A DNA stretch of 64,000 nucleotides, from NCBI GenBank assembly GCA_026125385.1, contig JAHCLG010000006.1:1-64000 (forward strand), written 5' to 3'. Position 1 is the first letter of the stretch, and every line of letters begins with the position of its first letter. This document shows positions 10,133 through 19,503 of the stretch, piece by piece. Source of the DNA: Legionellales bacterium. Its GTDB lineage: Bacteria; Pseudomonadota; Gammaproteobacteria; JAHCLG01. The position numbers and the translations under genes are program-made. The notes under the pieces were generated by a model. The model was not told the DNA's origin. It worked only from the letters and a program-made list of their open reading frames with translations, and did no database searches.

Positions 10133-10585
10133 TTAGGTTAAATTCAAAACCATCACCAACGCATCTTCGCGCCCATCGGTTGCAGGATAGTAATCTTTGC
10201 GCATCGATAATAATGTAAATCCTAGTTTTTTATACAATTGAATGGCGGCTTGATTCGAAACACGCACTTCTAAAAACATTTTGATCATCTGTAATTCGCG
10301 GGCTTTGGCAATCATAAAGTTCATTAACCGTTGCCCATGACCTTGATGTTGGGCGTGTTTTGCCAGGGAAATATTGAGTAGGTGCGCTTCACCCACCGCA
10401 CTTGACATCATGGCAAACCCCAGCATGATCTCCTCTTGCATCATTACCCAGGAAGAATAGCCAACATCGATACAATCCCGAAAAATTTGTTCGCTCCATG
10501 GCGCAATTTGCACCTCATCTTCGATGAGCTTGACGTTCCACACGTCTTCTTGGCGCATGGTGCGGATGATTATTTCACTCTTCAT
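10133..10585 (-). CDS. rimI: Ribosomal protein S18 alanine N-acetyltransferase
   Basis: The 150-aa GNAT protein has the RimI features IAPWSEQIF near residue 28, the acetyl-CoA loop QHQGHGQRLM, and LEVRVSNQAAIQLYKKLGF. RimI acetylates the N-terminal Ala of ribosomal protein S18. It is not paired here with tsaB, its common neighbour. It is divergent from the cobalamin adenosyltransferase gene across 57 bp that contain an 8-bp inverted repeat. Confidence 0.93.
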   Translation of the reverse strand: MKSEIIIRTMRQEDVWNVKLIEDEVQIAPWSEQIFRDCIDVGYSSWVMMQEEIMLGFAMMSSAVGEAHLLNISLAKHAQHQGHGQRLMNFMIAKARELQMIKMFLEVRVSNQAAIQLYKKLGFTLLSMRKDYYPATDGREDALVMVLNLT

Positions 10586-10603
10586 TCATTTGTCTCGATC
10601 GTG

Positions 10604-10631
10604 TAGTATGAGCCACAATTTATTCATACTA
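10604..10631. promoter_or_regulatory. Inverted repeat in the rimI / adenosyltransferase divergent region
   Basis: TAGTATGA at 10604-10611 and TCATACTA at 10624-10631 form a perfect 8-bp inverted repeat with a 12-bp centre. It sits between two divergent starts, 12 nt before the plus-strand ATG. It could be an operator or a leader hairpin. There is no further evidence. Confidence 0.35.
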
Positions 10632-10642
10632 GGTTTTTATTT

Positions 10643-11194
10643 ATGGGACACCGTTTATCAAAAATTTACACGCGCACTGGCGATGATGGCAGCACTGGTC
10701 TTGGCGATGGCTCGCGGATTAGCAAAGACGATATCCGTGTTCAAGCGTACGGCACGATTGATGAATTAAACAGTTTCATCGGCTTGCTGCTCACCGTGCC
10801 CAATTTACCTGAAAACCTAGCTGCTTGTCTAATCGAAATCCAACACGACTTATTCGATATTGGCGGCGAATTGTGTTTGCCTGGCACACAGTTTATTCCC
10901 GAAAACTATGTTACTCGTTTAGAAAAAAATTTAGACGCCGTGAATGCGGATTTACCGCGTTTGAAAGAATTTATTTTACCTGGTGGAAATACCGCCGCCG
11001 CTTACGCGCATGTGGCGCGGACTGTGTGTCGGCGTGCTGAGCGAGAGTTAGTAACTTTAAATCGTATTGCCCCCATTAATTTAGCAACGCTTCATTATAT
11101 GAATCGATTATCCGATTTATTATTTGTCTTTGCTCGTGCGCTTGCCCGCCAGGACGGTGGGACAGAAGTATTATGGAGCCGGCAGCGTAGCTAA
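10643..11194 (+). CDS. Cob(I)alamin adenosyltransferase, PduO type
   Basis: The 183-aa protein has the PduO/ATR signatures: the N-terminal ATP-binding stretch KIYTRTGDDGSTGLGDG, VQAYGTIDELNSFIG, and near the C-terminus ARTVCRRAERELV with LSDLLFVFAR. It transfers the adenosyl group of ATP to cob(I)alamin, making coenzyme B12. No other B12 gene and no cobalamin riboswitch lies nearby, so it probably serves salvage and a B12-dependent mutase or ribonucleotide reductase elsewhere. Full length. Confidence 0.95.
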   Translation: MGHRLSKIYTRTGDDGSTGLGDGSRISKDDIRVQAYGTIDELNSFIGLLLTVPNLPENLAACLIEIQHDLFDIGGELCLPGTQFIPENYVTRLEKNLDAVNADLPRLKEFILPGGNTAAAYAHVARTVCRRAERELVTLNRIAPINLATLHYMNRLSDLLFVFARALARQDGGTEVLWSRQRS

Positions 11195-11201
11195 TCGAGA
11201 T

Positions 11202-12638
11202 TTATAAAATCGGTGAGAATAATCCGGCGAATTTCACTAAAATTTTAAACCATAAAGAATGTTCTTCATACGAATTTAAATTCACTCGATAACTTTTAGT
11301 AAAATCCTCCGTCAACATTTGCGCTACTTTCGCTACAAACTGCGCATCGGTGCTTAATGCGGTGATTTCAAAATTAATGTATAACGATCGATTGTCTAAG
11401 TTTAAAGTGCCAACGCCTGCGAGTTCATCGTCAATTAATAATACTTTTTGATGCAAAAAACAATTTTCATAGCGATAAAGTTGAATGCCGGATTTAGCAA
11501 GCTCGGGATAAAATGAAATCGAACATAAATAAACAAATAGTCGATCATAGCGGGACGGTAATAAAATTCGCACATCCACTCCGCGTAATACAGCTAATTC
11601 TAAGGCTTGGAGAATGCTCACATCCGGAACAAAATAGGGAGAAGCAATCCACACTTTATGTTTGGCTTTGGTGATTAAATCTAACAGCATTAGACTAGCA
11701 CTAGCGATATGATCCGCAGGTCCTGTGGGTAAAATTAAACAGGGTTGATTGTTGGGTGTTTTTTTTACTTGCCAATTCAAATTCACAAATTGATGAGTCG
11801 CCCAATACCAATCTTTGGCAAAGGTAATTTGCAAACATTGCACGGCTGGTCCTTGAATTAGTAAATGAGTATCGCGCCAATTGCCAATTTTAGGATCTAA
11901 GCCTAAATATTCTTTGCCGTAATTAATTCCACCTAAAAATCCATATTCACCATCAATAATTAAAATTTTACGGTGATTGCGAAAATTAATTTGAAAACGG
12001 TTGCCATGTCCGCGGGTCGTTTGAAACGCACTCACCTGGATGCCGGCATCGCGCATTTCTTGCAAATAGCGATCTTTCAAAAAATAACAGCCAATTTCAT
12101 CGTATAAAAAATAAACTCTAACGCCATTCCGTGCTTTTTGCATTAGTATATTCTTAAATTGATTACCCACCACATCCGGTCGAAAAATATAGGTTTGCAG
12201 ACAAATATAGGTTGTTGCATCACGAATTTTTGCTAACATGGCGTCAAAAATTTCTTGACCATTAATTAATAACTGACTGTAATTTCCAGATAAAAATCCA
12301 ACACCTTGAATATCGCGAGCTAAATTTTGAATAGGAAGAAATTTTTCGAAATATTGATATTGAAACGGCTCCAACTGCGAATAAATATTGCTGATGTTAT
12401 CGCGAAATTCTGCATAAATTTTGCGGTGTGCTTCGGCATAACCATGAAAACGTTTACTGCCAAAAACCAAATACAACGGCAAGGTAATATAGGGGAAAAT
12501 CAATAATCCCATAATCCAAGCAATAGCACCTTGCGCCGTGCGCACGGTTAACACGGCGTGCGCCGCATAGACTACCCCTAACACATGAATAAGGAGCAAT
12601 AATAAGCTAGTGATAAAAAATAGATGGTGTAACATCAA
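11202..12638 (-). CDS. cls: Cardiolipin synthase (phospholipase D family)
   Basis: A 478-aa protein with two N-terminal transmembrane helices and two HKD motifs: NHRKILIIDGEYGFLGG near residue 222 and HQKVLLIDDELAGVGTLNLD near 395. These are the paired catalytic sites of bacterial PLD-type cardiolipin synthases, which condense two phosphatidylglycerols into cardiolipin plus glycerol at the inner membrane. The start overlaps the stop of the PagL-like gene by 4 bases (ATGA), so the two envelope-lipid genes form an operon. Confidence 0.93.
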   Translation of the reverse strand: MMLHHLFFITSLLLLLIHVLGVVYAAHAVLTVRTAQGAIAWIMGLLIFPYITLPLYLVFGSKRFHGYAEAHRKIYAEFRDNISNIYSQLEPFQYQYFEKFLPIQNLARDIQGVGFLSGNYSQLLINGQEIFDAMLAKIRDATTYICLQTYIFRPDVVGNQFKNILMQKARNGVRVYFLYDEIGCYFLKDRYLQEMRDAGIQVSAFQTTRGHGNRFQINFRNHRKILIIDGEYGFLGGINYGKEYLGLDPKIGNWRDTHLLIQGPAVQCLQITFAKDWYWATHQFVNLNWQVKKTPNNQPCLILPTGPADHIASASLMLLDLITKAKHKVWIASPYFVPDVSILQALELAVLRGVDVRILLPSRYDRLFVYLCSISFYPELAKSGIQLYRYENCFLHQKVLLIDDELAGVGTLNLDNRSLYINFEITALSTDAQFVAKVAQMLTEDFTKSYRVNLNSYEEHSLWFKILVKFAGLFSPIL

Positions 12639-13201
12639 GAATTAAAATAATATCGTAGGGTTAATAAATATTTGACATCGATGCCATTATTCGGCGGTTT
12701 AATTCCCGCATTAGAATAATGCAGGTAATGCAAACTCACATCATATTGTTGGTGTTGTCCAAAACGCACACCGAGTCCCAATAAATCTTCAAACGACCAA
12801 TTTGCCCCCAAGCCACGATTCGCTAAATTTTTGGCGCTCAGGGCGGCAATCCCCACACTGGCTTCAAAATAGGGACGCAATGTCCACAAAACGTTGTGAT
12901 TCGGTTGCAAACGAAATACCGGATTTAATCCAATAATACTAATCGATTTATAACGACCATTGCTATCACCTTTGGTGTGCCAATAAGCAAGATTGGCATC
13001 CCAATATCCACCAATCGACCAGCCATCGGAGGGAAAAAGCTGTAAATTCCAGAGTTTCTGAACAGCAATCCGCGCTCCTCGCAAATGCGCCGGATTACCA
13101 GCACCTATACTCAATGAGGCACTGTCGATCCCGCTAGCATAAGTAGTCAAACTTAAAATTAACGTCATCAGTCCTATTGCGATGTTCCATTTAAATGTCA
13201 T
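12635..13201 (-). CDS. Lipid A 3-O-deacylase, PagL-like outer-membrane enzyme
   Basis: A 188-aa protein with a signal peptide (LMTLILSLTTYASG) and a predicted eight-stranded barrel made of alternating aromatic strands, ending RYYFNS. The catalytic PagL motif H-x-S-N is seen as LHYSNAGIKPPNNGID near residue 160, which supplies the His and Ser of the triad. PagL removes the 3-O-acyl chain of lipid A, lowering TLR4 stimulation. It is coupled to cardiolipin synthase by a 4-base overlap, so both may be used in envelope remodelling. Confidence 0.82.
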   Translation of the reverse strand: MTFKWNIAIGLMTLILSLTTYASGIDSASLSIGAGNPAHLRGARIAVQKLWNLQLFPSDGWSIGGYWDANLAYWHTKGDSNGRYKSISIIGLNPVFRLQPNHNVLWTLRPYFEASVGIAALSAKNLANRGLGANWSFEDLLGLGVRFGQHQQYDVSLHYLHYSNAGIKPPNNGIDVKYLLTLRYYFNS

Positions 13202-13288
13202 AAGTTTCTCTCGTGTTATAGCCTTGTTGCGATTTTTAACATAAAATCGCTCAAATAAAAATACACATTGTTTTTAGGTAGGTGCAGT

Positions 13289-14305
13289 ATGCATTTTCTT
13301 GCAGAGTATGGGATGTTTTTATTAAAAACCTTCACCCTGGTGATGGCGGTGATTATCGTGTTAGTCAGTGTCGCGGCGGTTGCCGGTAAAAATAAATTAG
13401 CAGCAAATGGCAAAATAAAATTAAAAAACTTAAATAAAAAATTCACCGATTATCAAGAGGCGATACAAGAAGCGGTGTTAGATAAAGCTGCCTTAAAAAA
13501 ATGGCGCAAAGAAAAAAAGCATCTACAAAAAAATAGCGCGGATAAAACATCTAATACTGTATTTGTGATCCACTACAAAGGTGATGTGCAAGCCAACTCT
13601 GTTCAGCACTTGCAAGAAGAGGTCAATGCTATTTTAATGGCGGCGACGCCCGCAGATGAAGTCGTGGTAGTGTTAGAAAGCCCAGGCGGTGTCGTGCATG
13701 GTTATGGATTGGCGGCATCACAATTACAACGCATTAAAAACCAGCAGATTAAATTAACCGTCTGCGTCGATAAAGTAGCAGCGAGTGGTGGCTATATGAT
13801 GGCGTGTGTTGCCGATAAAATTCTCGCAGCACCCTTTGCCATTGTGGGATCTGTCGGTGTCGTTGCTCAAATTCCCAACTTTCATCGGTTTTTACAAGAT
13901 CATAAAGTCGATGTGGAGTTATTAACCGCTGGCGAATATAAACGTACTCTCACCCTGCTTGGAAAAAATACTGTGGAAGGTCGCCAAAAATTTCAAGAGC
14001 AGTTAGAAGATACGCATCAACTGTTTAAACAATTTATCAAACAACACCGCCCCGCGGTCGACTTAGAAAAAATTGCTACGGGTGAATATTGGTACGGCCA
14101 ACAAGCCGTAGGATTAAATTTAATCGATGCCATTCAAACCAGTGATGATTATTTATTATCACTGCATCCTCAACGAAAAATTCTTTTAGTACGATTTAAA
14201 CTAAGAAAAAATTTAGCGCAAAAAATCAGTCAGGGGATGCAAATGATTATTCGTCACAGTAAAGAGGCCTGGCAAGAACAACCGCAATCTCAAGTATTTT
14301 TATAG
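13289..14305 (+). CDS. sohB: Inner-membrane protease SohB, peptidase family S49
   Basis: The best start is the ATG at 13289 behind TAGGTAGG, giving about 338 aa; an upstream TTG at 13268 is unsupported. An N-terminal membrane helix (LLKTFTLVMAVIIVLVSVAAV) precedes the S49 domain. The domain has ESPGGVVHGYGLAASQL, the nucleophile Ser in VAASGGYMMACVADKI, GSVGVVAQIPN and the general-base Lys in GEYKRTLT. SohB resembles signal peptide peptidase SppA but is shorter, and faces the periplasm. It is followed 9 bp later by the CDF exporter gene. Confidence 0.93.
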   Translation: MHFLAEYGMFLLKTFTLVMAVIIVLVSVAAVAGKNKLAANGKIKLKNLNKKFTDYQEAIQEAVLDKAALKKWRKEKKHLQKNSADKTSNTVFVIHYKGDVQANSVQHLQEEVNAILMAATPADEVVVVLESPGGVVHGYGLAASQLQRIKNQQIKLTVCVDKVAASGGYMMACVADKILAAPFAIVGSVGVVAQIPNFHRFLQDHKVDVELLTAGEYKRTLTLLGKNTVEGRQKFQEQLEDTHQLFKQFIKQHRPAVDLEKIATGEYWYGQQAVGLNLIDAIQTSDDYLLSLHPQRKILLVRFKLRKNLAQKISQGMQMIIRHSKEAWQEQPQSQVFL

Positions 14306-14314
14306 GTTAGTGCT

Positions 14315-15223
14315 ATGAGTCATCACCATCATGAACATCACCATCATCAGCGTGAAAATATTAAAAAATTATGGTTAGCAGTCATCATTACTTGTATTTT
14401 TGCCGCGATTGAAGCCGTTAGTGGCTATTTATCGGGTTCGCTGGCGTTGTTAAGCGATGCTGGTCATATGTTTGCAGATTCGCTCTCTTTAATTTTAGCA
14501 GCAGTTGCCACGTGGATTGCGGCCAGACCTCCTTCTCACAAACATTCCTATGGTTTGGGACGTGCGGAAGTTATGGCAGCATTAATCAGTAGTATTTTTA
14601 TTATTTTAGTCGTGATTGCGATTACCGTTGAAGCCATTCAGCGATTACAAAATCCCTCACCTATCGCAGGTGGCGGCGTGATGGTGATAGCCTTTGTGGG
14701 ATTAATCGTTAATATTAGTGTTGCCCTTATTTTAGCGCGCGGCGAACAATCCTTAAATATGCGCGCAGCATTATTGCATGTGCTCGGTGACTTGTTGGGT
14801 TCAGTGGCTGCGTTAATCGCCGGTGCGGTAGTGTATTTTACTCAGTGGTATCCCATCGATCCGATCTTATCGTTTTTTATTTGTATTTTAATTTTAATTT
14901 CCAGTCTGCGTTTATTACGCGATACTTTAAGCGTATTAATGGAAGGCGTGCCTCGGCATATTAATTTAAACGAAGTAGGTTATCGTTTAGCCAACATTAA
15001 AGAAATTAAATCCGTTCACGATCTACATATTTGGACTTTATCATCTGGCATGATTGCGCTCACCGCTCATGTGACTATTTTGCGTTTTGAGGAGTGGGAT
15101 CGCATATTAGGATCGATAAAGCATTTATTAAAAAATGAATTTGCCATTGAACATATTACTATTCAGCCAGAAATGGTGAGTGAAGCAGTGCTTAAACCCA
15201 TCGATGAATTGAAAGAGCATTAA
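14315..15223 (+). CDS. Cation diffusion facilitator (zinc/cobalt exporter)
   Basis: A 302-aa protein with a His-rich N-terminus (SHHHHEHHHHQ) and six transmembrane segments. Both metal-site halves are present: LSDAGHMFADS in helix 2 and LLHVLGDLLGS in helix 5. A C-terminal cytoplasmic domain (VHDLHIWTLSSGMIALTAH) follows. CDF proteins exchange Zn2+, Co2+ or Cd2+ for protons at the inner membrane. It lies 9 bp after sohB. The HD/HD site favours zinc by analogy with ZitB/CzcD, but the metal is inferred. Confidence 0.93.
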   Translation: MSHHHHEHHHHQRENIKKLWLAVIITCIFAAIEAVSGYLSGSLALLSDAGHMFADSLSLILAAVATWIAARPPSHKHSYGLGRAEVMAALISSIFIILVVIAITVEAIQRLQNPSPIAGGGVMVIAFVGLIVNISVALILARGEQSLNMRAALLHVLGDLLGSVAALIAGAVVYFTQWYPIDPILSFFICILILISSLRLLRDTLSVLMEGVPRHINLNEVGYRLANIKEIKSVHDLHIWTLSSGMIALTAHVTILRFEEWDRILGSIKHLLKNEFAIEHITIQPEMVSEAVLKPIDELKEH

Positions 15224-15327
15224 GCACTTGTTCAAGATTTCCAAGCTTTGTTATCGCGTATTAAAGGATGTATAAGAGCCTATTCCAAACGTTTGAACCC
15301 TTTTCACGTCAAAATGAATGCGGAAAT

Positions 15328-15597
15328 TTACTCGGCTTTGGTTTCCGCAGGACTATCCGTTTTTTTCGCTTCCGTGCTGGTGGTACTTTCCGCTGGTTTG
15401 GCTTCCGGTTGAGGTTTATTTTTAAAATCAGTTTCGTACCACCCCGAGCCCTTTAATTGAAAGCTCGGCGCAGACACCAGTTTACTCAATTGGGGTTTAC
15501 CACACTGAGGACATTGACTTAACGGTGTGTCGCTGATTTTTTGTAATACTTCAAAATGATGGCCACAGGCTTGGCACTGATATTCATAAAATGGCAT
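15328..15597 (-). CDS. FmdB-family zinc ribbon protein
   Basis: The probable start is MPFYEYQC at 15597 behind AGGAAG, giving 89 aa. The N-terminal zinc ribbon has CxxC pairs in YQCQACGHHFE and SQCPQCGKP, typical of FmdB/CxxC_CxxC_SSSS proteins, followed by SAPSFQLKGSGWYETDF, the conserved tail of the family. The last 30 residues are low-complexity Lys/Glu/Thr/Pro. Role unclear; bacterial FmdB-like proteins are often linked to expression regulation. Confidence 0.88.
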   Translation of the reverse strand: MPFYEYQCQACGHHFEVLQKISDTPLSQCPQCGKPQLSKLVSAPSFQLKGSGWYETDFKNKPQPEAKPAESTTSTEAKKTDSPAETKAE

Positions 15598-15660
15598 TGC
15601 TTTTCTTCCTATTACCAAACATATTTTGCTGCAAAATCATAGCGCTCTCTTCAAGATTTA

Positions 15661-16968
15661 TCAAATAAATAATAAGGTTTTACAAGGAATGTGTTTGCGC
15701 AATATCTTAATTGATCCAACGGTGGTAAACACCGAGGTAAGAATGGTGGCGAAGGCTGCGCCTATCATGCCATAAAAATGGGTTAATATGAGCGAGGATA
15801 CGGTTATTAATATTAAGCCTAACAGTAAAATTCGCAACACGGCTTGCTCATTATCCGAATAAGATAAAAGTACCCGCGCAGGTTTGCCCCACGTATTAAT
15901 AAAATTTCCAATCACTAATAACATCACCGTAGACTTGGCCGCGGTATATTCCGCGCCAAATAGATTTCCCAGTAAACCTTGGGCAAAAACAATGATTAAT
16001 AATCCGAATACGGCGCCAGCAGCCAACATAATGAGCGTAGAAATTTGCACATCGGCCTGGAGTTTTTGCCAACTTTTTTCCGCCACCAAGGTACTAATTT
16101 TCGGCTTGAAGAAATTCAGCACATCCGTGGTTTTCCAAACGATGGCGGTGAGGGCTAATGCTGCCGAATAATAACCCACCGCATTTTCTGAAGGATGGAT
16201 GATTTCAACTGCCAGTAAATCCAGGGTAGCGGAAACGGTGTAAATCATATTATTAAAAATTAACTGCACTGATGTTTTAATCCATTTGGGTTTATAAAGC
16301 GGAGGATTCATGAGAACATTGACATAATTAATTTTTAAGGCAGAATTTAAAGACATTGAAAAGAGAATAAATTGAATGGCAATCACCAGCAATAAGCCGA
16401 TCGAAAAAATAACCAGAATCAAACCGCTGGAAATCAATAATTCAAAACCATAGACGGCAAACCCGAGCCCCAATGCATAAGCTAGATAAATTGCGATATT
16501 TTTAAAAAAATAAGAATAATATAAATTCTGCGTGCTGAGCAAATAACTTCCCATTAAATTGACCAATGCTAACAAAGGAGAAATCCAAATTAAATACAAT
16601 ACTATGTGTAATTGTTCAAGTTTTTCTGGATCGTGAATATTGAGTAAAAGCGTTATAAAACAGGTGATCAACGCTAAAAATAAAAACAATCCCACCAATT
16701 TTATTAATAATTTAAAATTCCAACTAAGATAACCTTCCACCGCATAATCCAAGCGTCGAGAAATGTATTTAGCTAAATAACGTTTAGCGCCACTGTCGGT
16801 GCCTAATAAAATAAACACTGCCGCAAATCCCACTAATTGCAAACTTAAGTTGACATCACCGTAAACATGGCTAGGCAAATGTCGCGCTAAAAAGATATTA
16901 AAGACGATTTTTACCAGTAAACTGGTTATCATGAGTAATAATAAATTAATTTGAATTCTATAATGCAT
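15661..16968 (-). CDS. Polysaccharide flippase (MOP superfamily, Wzx-like)
   Basis: The best start is the ATG at 16968 with GGGGA just upstream, giving 435 aa; the open frame extends to 17037. It is a polytopic membrane protein with about 12 to 14 hydrophobic segments and the N-terminal pattern of the polysaccharide_synt family (IVFNIFLARHLPSHVYGDVNLSLQL, an early amphipathic turn and LLGTDSGAKRYLAKYISRR). Proteins of this type move lipid-linked sugars across the inner membrane. It stands alone without glycosyltransferases, so its substrate cannot be inferred. Confidence 0.75.
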   Translation of the reverse strand: MHYRIQINLLLLMITSLLVKIVFNIFLARHLPSHVYGDVNLSLQLVGFAAVFILLGTDSGAKRYLAKYISRRLDYAVEGYLSWNFKLLIKLVGLFLFLALITCFITLLLNIHDPEKLEQLHIVLYLIWISPLLALVNLMGSYLLSTQNLYYSYFFKNIAIYLAYALGLGFAVYGFELLISSGLILVIFSIGLLLVIAIQFILFSMSLNSALKINYVNVLMNPPLYKPKWIKTSVQLIFNNMIYTVSATLDLLAVEIIHPSENAVGYYSAALALTAIVWKTTDVLNFFKPKISTLVAEKSWQKLQADVQISTLIMLAAGAVFGLLIIVFAQGLLGNLFGAEYTAAKSTVMLLVIGNFINTWGKPARVLLSYSDNEQAVLRILLLGLILITVSSLILTHFYGMIGAAFATILTSVFTTVGSIKILRKHIPCKTLLFI

Positions 16969-17412
16969 TTTTTCCCCAGTATGAATCATAAGATACGTCG
17001 AATGCTTATCGTTTGGCCAATCATACCAGAAATTCATGATTGGTAATCGCTGTTTATTAAAAATCGGAATGATCGTGCATGGGTGAGATTACGATAATCA
17101 AGCTCGTTTTACTTGACAAGATCCGGCAAAATTTTCCTTGAATTTGTCAAATTGATTTTTTATCAGCGAAAAACCCGTTAAAAATGCTGCAAACTTGCAT
17201 ATTACATTTTTTTTGACTAGCTTTATAAGTGCAAGTGTGCATATTTAAGCGTGGAGAGCTGGGCAAATCTCTTGGATTGTTATCTCGTATTTTTGATCGG
17301 AGATAACCCGTGGGATTCAAAGCAGTAGCAAAATTCAGCTTGGCGTTTCAAGCATCATCCGCCCTATTTCTTCAGTAAATTATCGCACACTATTTAATTC
17401 GATGAGTGTGAA
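16969..17412. other. Non-coding stretch upstream of the minor pilin operon
   Basis: About 440 bp without a plausible gene. It must hold the flippase promoter on the minus strand and that of the pilVWXY1 operon on the plus strand. TTGACA occurs at 17113-17118 and TTGACT at about 17213, but neither has a convincing -10 box at 16-18 bp. No sigma-54 site was seen. No fimT- or pilE-like gene is present. Confidence 0.5.
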
Positions 17413-17901
17413 ATGATAATGAAGACAATACATATTCAACATGGTTTTAGCATGATCGAGATATTAGTCAGCGTGATGGTCATTTCGATTGGCTTGCTCG
17501 GCATGGCAATGTTGCAAACCAATAGTGTGCGTTATAGCCAAGATGCGTATTTAAGTAGCATTGCTTCCAGCCATGCCTATGAAATGTTGGATCGCATGCG
17601 CGCCAACCCTGAAGCTGTGGATAATGGCAATTATGATTTTAGCGGAGGCATCCCCACGGTCGCGCCAGGTTGCACCACGTGTAATCCTGCGGATAATGCG
17701 GCAAGGGATGCCTTTACCTGGAATCAAACTCTCGCGACTATGTTACCCAGTGGTGCCGGCGAAATTAGTTTTAATGCCGCAACCGGACGCTATACGGTTA
17801 CCGTGAAATGGGATCGTCGTCCCACTGATGCCCCCAATCCAGTCTGCGGCAGTAATCCCTTAACCAATTTAAGCTGTTTTTCTGTTGAGTTAGTACAATG
17901 A
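17413..17901 (+). CDS. pilV: Type IV minor pilin PilV
   Basis: The 162-aa protein has a prepilin peptidase site at the N-terminus: HG/FSMIEILVSVMVISIGLL, with cleavage after Gly11 and the conserved Glu at mature position 5. The C-terminal half holds two pairs of cysteines (GCTTC, CGSN...LSCF). PilV belongs to the minor pilin tip complex that primes type IV pilus assembly. It overlaps pilW by 4 bases and is first in pilV-pilW-pilX-pilY1. Confidence 0.92.
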   Translation: MIMKTIHIQHGFSMIEILVSVMVISIGLLGMAMLQTNSVRYSQDAYLSSIASSHAYEMLDRMRANPEAVDNGNYDFSGGIPTVAPGCTTCNPADNAARDAFTWNQTLATMLPSGAGEISFNAATGRYTVTVKWDRRPTDAPNPVCGSNPLTNLSCFSVELVQ

Positions 17902-18953
17902 GTACTGCGATATTGACTCTAAAAAAACAGCAAGGATTTTCGTTAGTCGAGTTGATGCTGGCATTAGTATTAGGGTTAGTGTTAGTCCTCGGCATTATCG
18001 ATATTTTTATCAGTAATAAAGCCAGTTATCGCATTCAAGAAGGTTTAGCGCGCATTCAAGAAAATGGTCGCATGCTCCATCGATTTTTAACTAACGATAT
18101 TCGCCCCGCAGGATTTCAAGGGTGCACGAATTTAAATACCACCACACCAAATAATTTATTAAGCCCCGCATCTACCAATTTGGCCTTTGGTACCAATTCT
18201 GTGATCAGCGGCCACGAATACAGTGGCAGCGCTTGGGTGCCAGCGCTTCCCAGTTGGTTAACTACCGCTCTCGAAAGTGGTACCAGTATTCGCCCGAATA
18301 CGGATGTGATTATTGTTCGTAAAGGCGCTAGCGATAGTGTTAATTTAACCAGCGTAATGACATCCACATCAAGCGTGGTCACTGTACCGGGTAATCGCAT
18401 CCAAATTGCAGCAAATGATATTTTAATGATCAGCGACTGCCAATTTACCGATATTTTCCGTGCGACTGCCGTGGGTGGCGGCGGGGCTAGCGATTATCAG
18501 ATTGCCCATGCTGCTACAGGCAATACGTCGGATAATTTATCCAAACTGTATCAAACCGACGCGCAAGTGACGCGTCTGGAATTAACGGCTTATTATATTA
18601 AAGACTCTAACCGCACGAATAATGCCGGCGATCCTATTTATTCACTCTATCGCCAAGAGGAAGATGGCGAAGAACGCGAATTAATTGAAGGGGTGGAAAA
18701 TATTCAAGTCGTCTACGGAGTGGATACCACGAGTGATGGTAATGCCGATACTTATCGCACGGCTGACCAAGTGGAAAGTAATAATGAATGGCCCAATGTC
18801 GTCAGTGTCAATATTGCCGCGTTGGTCAGTAGTATTGAAGCCGTCAATGAAATGGAAACCGCCTATACTTTTAATGGAAGCACCGTTACCAATCCCGGGG
18901 ATAATTTATCGAGGCGACAATGGAATGTGTTTATTTCTTTACGTAACCGTTAA
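17898..18953 (+). CDS. pilW: Type IV minor pilin PilW
   Basis: A 351-aa pilin-like protein with prepilin signal QQG/FSLVELMLALVLGLVLV, the conserved Glu5, and the large C-terminal domain usual for PilW (FISNKASYRIQEGLARIQENGRM directly after the helix). It is part of the tip-priming complex with PilV, PilX and PilY1. The start ATG overlaps the pilV stop (ATGA). Late segment YGVDTTSDGNADTY is typical of PilW C-terminal halves. Confidence 0.92.
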   Translation: MSTAILTLKKQQGFSLVELMLALVLGLVLVLGIIDIFISNKASYRIQEGLARIQENGRMLHRFLTNDIRPAGFQGCTNLNTTTPNNLLSPASTNLAFGTNSVISGHEYSGSAWVPALPSWLTTALESGTSIRPNTDVIIVRKGASDSVNLTSVMTSTSSVVTVPGNRIQIAANDILMISDCQFTDIFRATAVGGGGASDYQIAHAATGNTSDNLSKLYQTDAQVTRLELTAYYIKDSNRTNNAGDPIYSLYRQEEDGEERELIEGVENIQVVYGVDTTSDGNADTYRTADQVESNNEWPNVVSVNIAALVSSIEAVNEMETAYTFNGSTVTNPGDNLSRRQWNVFISLRNR

Positions 18954-18968
18954 ACCAGGAACCTACAC

Positions 18969-19493
18969 ATGAGACATGAAATTAAATTTAATCAACATCG
19001 CGGTGCCGCACTGGCTGTCGCTTTAATCATGTTATTGGTTTTATCGTTACTGGGCACTGCCGGCATTCGGACGAGTCTATTAGAAGAAAAAATGAGTGCC
19101 AATATGCGCGATAGTGAAGTGTCTTTTCATTCCGCTGAAGCCGGTCTGCGTGAAGGAGAAAATTGGATTTTAAATTTAACCACAGAACCCATCCCCGTGA
19201 TCGCGTGCGCCACTCAACCGTGTGTTATTTCCTATGATTCTAACCGCTATTTGCAAGATCAAACTGAAATTTGGTGGGGTGCTAATTCTGCGGCGATGGC
19301 AACGCCCGTCAATAGTGCCGTGGGTTCATCGCAATATGTGATCGAATATTTACGTTTTGTTTCCGATAGTTCCATGCAAATTGGTGCCGGAGTACCTCAG
19401 GGCAAACATTATTATCGGGTTACTACCAGAGCCGTGGGCACCAGTCCTCAAGCTATTACGATTTTAAAAGCCACAGTCGCAAGGCGATATTAA
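18969..19493 (+). CDS. pilX: Type IV minor pilin PilX
   Basis: A 174-aa protein with the PilX N-terminus RGAALAVALIMLLVLSLLG, then IRTSLLEEKMSANMRDSEVSFHSAEAGLREGE, the strongest conserved block of PilX proteins. The processing site is RG/A rather than G/F, which is normal for PilX. One disulphide is likely (CATQPC). It lies 15 bp after pilW and 10 bp before pilY1. Confidence 0.92.
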   Translation: MRHEIKFNQHRGAALAVALIMLLVLSLLGTAGIRTSLLEEKMSANMRDSEVSFHSAEAGLREGENWILNLTTEPIPVIACATQPCVISYDSNRYLQDQTEIWWGANSAAMATPVNSAVGSSQYVIEYLRFVSDSSMQIGAGVPQGKHYYRVTTRAVGTSPQAITILKATVARRY

Positions 19494-19503
19494 TACGGTG
19501 ACG

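Noticed and set aside
10586-10642. Cobalamin riboswitch before the adenosyltransferase gene
   Set aside because: The leader is only 57 bp and lacks a B12-box-like element.
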